This document shows, piece after piece, positions 57,722-64,000 of a stretch of DNA of 64,000 nucleotides. The position numbers and the translations under genes were made by a program. Each line of letters opens with the position of its first letter. Within the stretch, counting starts at the first letter, position 1. Source of the stretch: Paratinospora sagittata. Lineage: Eukaryota; Streptophyta; Magnoliopsida; Ranunculales; Menispermaceae. The DNA lies in NCBI GenBank assembly GCA_035771175.1, contig CM069600.1, forward strand, positions 10,191,729-10,255,728, written 5' to 3'. The notes under the pieces are model-generated. The model was not told the DNA's origin and ran no database searches. It saw only the letters and a program-made list of their open reading frames with translations.

Positions 57722-59347
57722 TTAATGTTGACCTTCTTGCCTACTACCATTTCTTCGAGATCTACTGTTATGTACAGAATGACTACTAACAGAAGGTTGA
57801 GAGTTTGCCCGCTCTGCGTTGGAGTTTTGCAAACGGGTTAATACAAGATTGTGGCTCTCTTTCAATGCAGCAATATTGGATGCCATTTCATCTAACCGTT
57901 CAAGTAGGTTGGTCGGTTGTCCCATTGGTGGTTGATGGGTTGGTTGTCTCGTAGGTGAAGGGTAGGCCATAGGCATTGGTGGAAAGTATTGGTTGTATGG
58001 GTGATTCATAGGTGGAACGTAGTGGTATTGATTGCGCGGGGATCCCCTAACCGGAACCCCTTGGATTATTTGGTTTGTTGGAGATGAAAAAGTTTGAAAT
58101 AATGGGCTCATTGGAATGTTTGGCCCTCCAAGATTTGGTGACGCCCAGTACGGTTGTTGTTGGTTTACAGCAACTTGTGGAACTAGCTGATATTGTACCG
58201 CAGGAGTTGGAAATCTTTGGTACAAAGTGTTGCCTTGTGTTGGCACGTTCCAAGTTGGTGGATTTGCTTGCGTACCTTGTCCATCATGACTTTGTATAGG
58301 TGGATTTAGTGTGGCATATAAGTCTTCGTCAGTAAATGGTTGATCGGTGGGATCACCGGCTGGGTCTGATGTAGGATGTTGATTTGAATCATTATTTGGG
58401 CCTTCGCTGACAGGCATCTTGCGTCGACATTTGCGAAGGCAACGCCCGTGCTTGTCTCTCATTCTTTCGGCAGTTCTTATTGTCGTGCCGAATACCTCTT
58501 CATCAGTTACCCCTCCACTTGTGCCATATGTCTTGAAGATAGAGGATGATGTAACTGGTTCAGTGATCAGCTGTGACGTTCCATCGAAAGTGTCAACGTT
58601 TGCCTCGGAAAGTATCCTCATAATCAAGACTCCGTAACCGAGGAATTCTTTTGTTAAAGGGTTTTGAATTACCCGTAACATTTGTTGGATGATGATGTGT
58701 GGTAGGGAGACCTTTATTTTCTTCTCTATGCAATACAACACAAGGAATTGGGCCCTTGACATAGTGCCCCTAGTGCCTCTTTTTGGCAAGATGTTGTCGT
58801 ATACAATCTTTCCGAGGCCGACAAGAGATGGCTTAAGATGATTGTTTGGGAGGTTGGTGTATGTCGATTGAGTATAGGGCTCTTTGGCGAGGGAATTGAA
58901 CAGTTGTGCATTAGATTCTGCAATCTCTGCAACGGTCTGGGGGTCATGTGGTTCAATAATCCTCTCCTCAATCGGAATCTCCAAGAGGCGAGCAATAATC
59001 TCGATATTGATAGGAATTGTCGTTCCCATGATTGTTGTCTCTAAATGAGGGCTGAACTCATTTCCGTGAAGTCCCACGTAAGTCATGGCTTCATAGAAGG
59101 ATCTGACCAAGTTGTAAGAGACTTGACCCTCAACGTTGGTTATATTTAACCAATCCAGTGTTGCGAGTTTGTCATGAAGGATTGGACGGAGGCGGAGATC
59201 GCTATTGTCGATGCTCCTCATGGTCACAATCTCTCTTTTGGACAATTCCGTTAGTCTAGTGGGAATTGGTTCCCTGCTAGTAAAAGTTGTTCCCTCCCTT
59301 GAGGTCATTCTTTTGCTGAAAGGAAAATAAATTTGTGTGAAAGACAC
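57722..59347 (-). CDS. Extra ORF before gag: putative plant transposon protein-like, 541 aa
   Basis: This intact frame lies in element sense between the 5' LTR and gag. Residues about 55-255 are folded-looking: LDWLNITNVEGQVSYNLVRS and FYEAM, then GNEFSPHLETTIMGTTIPIN and IEIIARLLEIPI, then LKPSLVGLGKIVYDNILPKR, SRAQFLVLYCIEKKIKVSLP and HIIIQQM. The pattern (FY.. then G..I.IN...I..LL.I, then LYCI..G..I) resembles the plant-only 'putative plant transposon protein' family; I judge this from memory. Residues about 320-485 are Pro/Gln/Asn-rich, with a basic KCRRK near 306-310, and 487-515 look coiled-coil. Typical Tekay elements start gag near the PBS, so this ORF is unusual. A Met at residue 14 is an alternative start. 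Function unknown. Confidence 0.85.
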   Translation of the reverse strand: MSFTQIYFPFSKRMTSREGTTFTSREPIPTRLTELSKREIVTMRSIDNSDLRLRPILHDKLATLDWLNITNVEGQVSYNLVRSFYEAMTYVGLHGNEFSPHLETTIMGTTIPINIEIIARLLEIPIEERIIEPHDPQTVAEIAESNAQLFNSLAKEPYTQSTYTNLPNNHLKPSLVGLGKIVYDNILPKRGTRGTMSRAQFLVLYCIEKKIKVSLPHIIIQQMLRVIQNPLTKEFLGYGVLIMRILSEANVDTFDGTSQLITEPVTSSSIFKTYGTSGGVTDEEVFGTTIRTAERMRDKHGRCLRKCRRKMPVSEGPNNDSNQHPTSDPAGDPTDQPFTDEDLYATLNPPIQSHDGQGTQANPPTWNVPTQGNTLYQRFPTPAVQYQLVPQVAVNQQQPYWASPNLGGPNIPMSPLFQTFSSPTNQIIQGVPVRGSPRNQYHYVPPMNHPYNQYFPPMPMAYPSPTRQPTHQPPMGQPTNLLERLDEMASNIAALKESHNLVLTRLQNSNAERANSQPSVSSHSVHNSRSRRNGSRQEGQH

Positions 59348-60157
59348 AAAATATATTCCTAATATTTTTTAAGATTTATGCCTTGTCTGCTAGACATTAG
59401 TTTCGAGTTTTCTGTTGATGTGTATGCCATCATGAAATTTTCTTCATTAGTGAGTTGATGCATATATGTCGTATTCACATAGAAATGTATTGACATATTT
59501 AATCATAACTATATAGATAGTTTCCATAAAGCAACTATATATATATATTTGAACTAAAAATCATATATAGTTGTTTTTAATCAAAATCGTAACTATTCAT
59601 ATATATAGTTTTAGATATATCAAATAAATTGGTTTCGAAATTTTTATTTATTTATTTATTTATTTTAATAATTATTGTTCGAAAAATAAAATTTCATTTC
59701 GAATTTTTGTTTTTTTTTTTTTTTTCGAATAAATATTTTAAAAAAAATTAAATTTTTTCGGTTTTTTTTTTTTTTTTAATAATTATTTTTCGAAAAATAA
59801 AATTTCATTTCGAAATTTTTTTTTTTTTTTCGAGTAAATATTTTTTTGAATAAATATTTTTCGAAAAATTAAATTTTTTCGGTTGTTTTTAATTTTTTTT
59901 TTATACGTACCTCATATACACTAATGTATATAGATACATATATTCAATAATAACTAGACATATAGTTTCTAATAAATTTTGACTATATGTATATTTAAAT
60001 CAACTATATAAAAATCATATAGTTTTCTAGATATATATTTAATACAAATCTCAACTATATATAATTGATGTATGTATATATAGTTCTAGAGATATATATA
60101 TCTAATAACATTTTTCTTCCCCTAATTTGGTGGACTTGGGCGGGCCGTGGACCGTAC
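59348..60157 (-). other. Element B leader between PBS and extra ORF
   Basis: About 800 bp, very AT-rich, with long T runs at 59640-59900 containing TTTCGAATAAATATTTT-like repeats and many TATATAGTT motifs (59500-60110). No ORF seen. It would be the 5' untranslated leader of the element transcript. Confidence 0.6.
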
Positions 60158-60169
60158 GCTCTGATACCA
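60158..60169 (-). other. Element B primer binding site, tRNA-iMet
   Basis: The - strand reads TGGTATCAGAGC five bases inside the 5' LTR, complementary to the 3' end of initiator-Met tRNA. Element A has lost this site. Confidence 0.92.
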
Positions 60170-60174
60170 TTAAA

Positions 60175-61592
60175 TGTCACACCCCAACCGGACGCGCCTA
60201 AACTGGCGGTACACTCTCGGACGGGGCGCGCATTTGGAACAATCACAATGGTAATAACAGAGTACGCAGCGGAAATACAATATACAGTACAAATCTGATT
60301 TCATATAATTCAGAATACTTTTGTACATAAAATGGTCAAGGGAACATACTCCCAAAATCCCCAATGATTCATACAAAGGGTACAAAATGTGGGCCCCCAT
60401 AACCTGCACCCAGTCCACCCTAATTTCCTGTGAAAGATTTGATAATATTGGAGTGAGCTTAACGCGCTCAGTGGGTAAATAGTGCATGAGTATAACAATT
60501 AATAAAGCATGCTTCAATATCAAATATCTTAAATACACATGTAAGCATCATAATCAATCAATATGTATGTATGCATGACACCGTCACGTATTAATGGTTT
60601 GATGAGCGTACATCGCCTCAGGAACGATGCTCTGGATTCACGTACTGATGTCCCTCCCCGGCGTAGCCGAGTTCTCATGTACGTCCCTCTCCAGAGAAAT
60701 AATATGAATAGTGAGCAATGCTTCTAACTATTCTATGAGTCATAAACCATATACGTCCCTAGGTGGTGATATGTATGATGCCAATGCATGAACTAGTTTA
60801 GTCTACTAGTCTGGTCTTTTCTTGACATTTATACTGACTTTGTCAACGTCTAGTGATCCTTATCAGGGTCGGTATCACGACGTGCAAAGTTAGGACATTC
60901 AGGTCATAAACATTATTGACATAATGCAGTGTAAATGAATAGTAGACATAATAATAATTGAATGTAAACTTTAATAAAAGTTATGAAACACGCAAACCTA
61001 TGTTTCGTTCCCCACCTTCAGATCTGGTGCTTTTCTCCGGACAGAACTTCGTTGCACAGCTTTCAGATCTGGCACTTTCCTCCGGACAGAACTTTGTTGC
61101 ACCGCACCCGGAGTCTCAAAGACTAAAAACTTAGAATGCGTGGAAAGGAGAAGAAAAATCACAAGAGAAGGTGATTTGGTGTGAGGAATGAGAAATGAGG
61201 AGGTTTCTTATATAGAGATTTTTGCGCCTGAACGTTCTGGCATGCGCCTGAACTTTCTGGCATGGCGCCTGAACGTTCTGGCATGGCGCCTGAACGTTCT
61301 GGCAGGCGCCTGAACGTTCTGGCATGGCGCCTGAACGTTCTGGCATGGCGCCTGAACGTTCTGGCATGCGCCTGAACGTTCTGGCATGGCGCCTGAACTT
61401 TCTGGCAGGCGCCTGAACGTTCTGGCATGCGCCTGAACGTTCTGTCATGCGCCTGAACGTTCTGGCATGCGCCTGAACGTTCTGGCATGCGCCTGAACGT
61501 TCTGTCATGCGCCTGAACGTTCGGGCGTTGCCCAAATAGTAAAAATTTCAAATAGTAATTTTTTTTTTTTTTGTGAAATACAGGGTATTACA
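60175..61592 (-). repeat. Element B 5' LTR (1,418 bp)
   Basis: Same ends as 52385-53629. Its extra 173 bp equal nine additional U3 repeat units. The TATA box CTATATAAG is at 61207-61215 (- strand), so the start site should fall in the CT-rich segment just left of it. Confidence 0.95.
61224..61530 (-). repeat. U3 minisatellite of element B 5' LTR (15 units)
   Basis: I count fifteen units of about 19-21 bp, consensus GCGCCTGAACGTTCTGGCAT, with variants AACTTTC and TCTGTCAT. The array sits immediately upstream of the TATA box on the - strand. Unit length changes (19, 20, 21) rule out a coding role even though long chance ORFs cross it. Confidence 0.95.
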
Positions 61593-62006
61593 TAGGTAGA
61601 GTCGTCTCAGCTATACCAATGAACAACAACAATGCAGCCGAATTACTAGTGCAAGGGCTGGGCGTTTCATTCGGTGATGCGAAGGAGGAGCTCAAGAAGG
61701 AAAAAGGGCAATCTGTGGCTAAACACTGGTTGAAATCCCTATTTGGTACCCTCAAGCAAGGAGGCGTCCCTTACCCCTCAGTAGAGTGCACGGCGAGGGC
61801 ATTTTTATTATTCCTGCTAGCCTGCACACTGTTCTACGACAAGACATCAACATGGGTCCCTGTCGCTTATCTTCAATTGCTCATGCCCGTGCACATAATT
61901 CACATGTACTCATAGGGTGCCAAATGTCTTGCCTATTTGTATCGTCAGCTTGGATGTGCGACGAGGACCTCGGTTTGTCAAATTACAGGGTATCTCACCT
62001 TACTTG
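61593..62006 (+). pseudogene. PMD domain, 3' half
   Basis: The frame resumes RVVSAIPMNNNNAAELLVQG and LGVSFGDAKEELKKEKGQ, then HWLKSLFGTL, CTARAFLLFLLACTLFYDKT and STWVPVAYLQLL, the middle of the plant mobile domain. A shift and stop near 61880-61914 follow, then GAKCLAYLYRQLGCATRTSV and CQITGYLTLLE in another frame. These match PMD text in order, so the gene was intact before it decayed. Confidence 0.88.
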
Positions 62007-62102
62007 AGGTATATATGCATTATTTCACACTTAATGTTTGTTTTATATCAATTGATATCAAGATGTTTTGATAATGATTTTAACACAAAATGTGTATGAT
62101 AG

Positions 62103-63102
62103 GGTTGGTTGTATGACCATTTTCCTTTAATTCATTATCGTGTCAACCCTTCATGTCAAAATAATTTGCAACGGATGGAAGTGTGGGCCCCAAAAAAAGA
62201 GATGAGATTAGTTGAGGATCACGTGATAACATTGCGTATGACACTTGACATGTTACGCCTTCACGAGGTCAGTGAAAAAGTTTAGGAATTCAATACAGTT
62301 TTATTTATAACTATGACTTTGAGTAACATTGTGTTGTTGGTGTAATTATTTATATTGAATTTGTTCAGGTTTATTGGGACTCGTACTTTGATTTGAGAGA
62401 TACTCGGCCAATCTTGGAGTTTGCTTTTTTTATGGTCGTATAAAATGCATGGACGTTGTGGAACCCTACTATCCTGATAGGGTTCTTCGCCAATTAGGCC
62501 ATGTACAGACAATTTCTCCATGTCCTCTTCGTCCATTACGAGCAAGTCAGGGTTCATCAGCAGGTCAATACCAAGTGAAGTATTACTTTAATCAGATATA
62601 AGATAATGGTGTACTTTCTGATCGCACGTGGTGAGCGTCTAAGCAATACATGGGATGGGGCTCCGGACTTCCTTGAGTGGTTTATATCTATATTTCACCC
62701 GATCATTAAGAACCCAACATGCCAAGATCCTGCCAACCCTCAACAAAGATATATTTTTGATGATGATGTCACCCAGGTAATAAAGTTTGCATTTTTTTTC
62801 TTTATATTGAATTGGACTTATATGTTATTCACATGTAATTGTTGATTTGCATTGGGATATATACAATAAAGAAGCAGACGAGCCATGGACATCGCATTAC
62901 AATAGATGTCCACGCCTGAACCAGAAATAACAGTTCATAGTGCGAGAATCGCCTTGGAGTCAATTGTTGGTGTTCTGTCTGGGCTGAACATCTATGATGA
63001 AGCTAGGCCTTCCTCTACGATGGAAGAAGAGCAGGGGCCATCAATCCCAAGAGCGATGAAGAGGGTTCATCAGGGGTTTGAGCATATTCACGCAAGCTGA
63101 GA
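62103..63102 (+). pseudogene. PMD gene, 3' exons
   Basis: Segments separated by likely introns read GWLYDHFPLIHYRVNPS and RLVEDHVITLRMTLDMLRLH (62103-62269, GTCAGT donor), VYWDSYFDLRDTRPILEF then VVEPYYPDRVLRQLGHVQTI (62369-62525, a frameshift between), a segment ending YIFDDDVTQ before GTAATAAAG (to 62777), and a last exon MSTPEPEITVHSARIALESI ending HQGFEHIHAS (62906-63100). RVLRQxGxVQTI is a strong PMD-family signature. Whole-gene function is lost through stops, shifts and element B. Confidence 0.8.
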
Positions 63103-63348
63103 GGACAATAACTTCATTAGTGTTTGTTTATTATTATTTTTTTGGAGGGTGCGAGTACATGTAATGAATTTGTTTATTGATACTATTATGAAGAAACTTG
63201 ACAATCATGTATCTTGATACAATTTTGAAAATTTGGTGAATAAAATTTCCTATATGTTAATACTATTGTGTATATATTGGTTGTTATATTTCACATTGAG
63301 ACGTTGTCTTTATAGGTCTATAAACATGTCTATCAACATTCAGACTTC

Positions 63349-63747
63349 GTTTGGGCGGTGGGGTGTCGTACCCGATATGATGAAAACGATTGGGAAATGG
63401 TACCCCACCGCCTAAAATAATCTAGAATGGTTATAAACATGAAAAAGTATCATACATCGTCTATTTTACCATTAATTGTCTTAAATCTTCTGACAAAAAA
63501 ATTTGTATTAAAATCATATCTAGGGACAAGGGATATGATTCATGTATTGTTGCTAAGTATCTCAGTAATCTTGGAAGCACCAGTTACCTGAAAATGTTAG
63601 CAATGACAAGATAGCACGATCAGGCCTACCTTGTACATTGCTTGACCGCTAAAATGGTTGTTTTTTTTGTTACTTTAGGACCACTCGGTTTAAAGGTGGG
63701 AATGGTACCCCACCGCCCAAACTAACTCGGAGTGGTTGTAAACATGT
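63349..63747. repeat. Inverted and direct copies of a GGCGGTGGGGT motif
   Basis: TTTGGGCGGTGGGGTGTCGT at 63354 faces an inverted GGTACCCCACCGCC at 63400-63413. A direct second copy of the latter with its flank (GGTACCCCACCGCC ... GGTTGTAAACATG) is at 63704-63747. This looks like the remains of terminal repeats of a mobile unit beside the PMD gene, but no target duplication was found. Confidence 0.5.
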
Positions 63748-63761
63748 CAAAAATATTATGG

Positions 63762-64000
63762 AATGCATCCCAATGCAGTATGAAATGTGGAAATGCAAAA
63801 AAAGCCCAAGAAATAGGAGGGTCGGCCAGCCATGACTGACCTTTACAAAGTAGGGTCGGTCATCCAAAACTGACCAATACCTCTCTATTTGGTGGGACGT
63901 GACCAACCCTACTATGTAAGGGTTGGCCAAGGCTAGCCAACCCTCCTATTTTTTTATTTTTTTTTGCATTTTCACATTTCATATTGAATTGGGATGCATT
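63762..64000. repeat. Foldback containing a second 34-bp palindromic array, cut by window end
   Basis: AATGCATCCCAATGCAGTAT at 63762 pairs with ATATTGAATTGGGATGCATT at 63981-64000, and AATAGGAGGGTCGGCCAGCC pairs with GGCTAGCCAACCCTCCTATT. Inside are 34-bp units starting at 63821 and 63855, a 33-bp unit, and a partial at 63922, of the same GTCGGC-N8-GCCGAC design as 49608-49733. The right end may extend past the window. Confidence 0.75.

Larger units (their letters stand above)
52385..61592 (-). mobile_element. Element B: young Tekay/Del-like chromovirus with extra pre-gag ORF, TSD TAGGT
   Basis: A 9,208-bp element with perfect TAGGT repeats (52380-52384 and 61593-61597). Order on the - strand: 5' LTR, PBS, leader, 541-codon extra ORF, spacer, gag-protease-RT, deletion, integrase C-terminus with chromodomain, polypurine tract, 3' LTR. 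Outside a minisatellite I count about five substitutions between the LTRs, so the insertion is recent. RNase H and most of integrase are missing, so it would need another copy's enzymes to move. It inserted in a PMD exon. Confidence 0.95.

Noticed and set aside
61224..61530. Possible CRISPR-like array of short repeats
   Set aside because: The units are contiguous with no spacers, in plant DNA, inside an LTR. It is a minisatellite.
61131..61551. Two long repetitive open frames of about 130 codons (ERSGACQNVQA repeats) on the - strand, and similar ones at 53341-53577
   Set aside because: They are translations of the U3 minisatellite and its flank. The unit is 19-21 bp and not a multiple of three throughout, and the array length differs between the LTRs.
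62282..62557. 91-codon frame on the - strand
   Set aside because: Antisense to PMD exons that read as family sequence on the + strand.

Overview
The window is plant nuclear DNA, most likely from a eudicot. The evidence is a large spliced gene with GT-AG introns, Ty1/copia and Ty3 chromovirus retrotransposons primed by initiator-Met tRNA, plant-type RTE and L1 LINE relics, and a plant mobile domain (PMD) gene. I cannot name the species. There are no bacterial genes, operons or CRISPR arrays. I saw no tRNA or rRNA gene by eye.

Layout. 1-6278 is a decayed Ty1/copia element on the + strand. It is interrupted by two solo-LTR-like insertions (3001-3283 and 3985-6011), each with a perfect 5-bp target duplication. 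6465-15923 is element A, a degenerate Tekay/Del-like chromovirus on the - strand with target duplication AACAT, inserted into an RTE-type LINE relic. 15929-19190 is mostly unassigned repeats, but holds a 148-bp foldback made of two chromovirus LTR ends. 19188-20102 is a broken HPPK/DHPS folate gene copy. 20181-24775 is element C, a nearly intact Ty1/copia element on the - strand with two nonsense codons. 25230-25712 is an intronless, damaged eIF4A copy. 26067-45207 is the only gene that looks functional: a 13-exon URB1/Npa1 homologue on the - strand. I could place every splice site so that all phases close, giving 2,596 residues. Its introns hold two L1 fragments, a third L1 copy with target duplication and poly(A), an RTE relic and a hAT-like element with an 8-bp target duplication. 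A GC-rich minisatellite lies just upstream of the gene.

45909-49600 is AT-rich and contains a 400-bp MULE-type foldback MITE with a 10-bp target duplication. From about 49600 to the end lies a dead PMD (MAIN-like) gene on the + strand. It is split by a solo LTR in an intron (50202-52107) and by element B in an exon (52385-61592, target duplication TAGGT). Element B is a young chromovirus. It keeps both LTRs, a PBS, an intact 541-codon extra ORF placed before gag, and an open gag-protease-RT frame, but it has lost RNase H and most of integrase.

The candidate undescribed system is this chromovirus family. A Tekay-like gag-pol is preceded by a large sense ORF that resembles the plant-specific 'putative plant transposon protein' family. 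The ORF occurs in two diverged copies (A and B), alongside a U3 minisatellite next to the TATA box whose copy number differs (15 versus 6) between the two LTRs of one insertion. Secondary candidates are the LTR-end foldback at 17444-17591 and the 34-bp palindromic arrays on both sides of the PMD locus.
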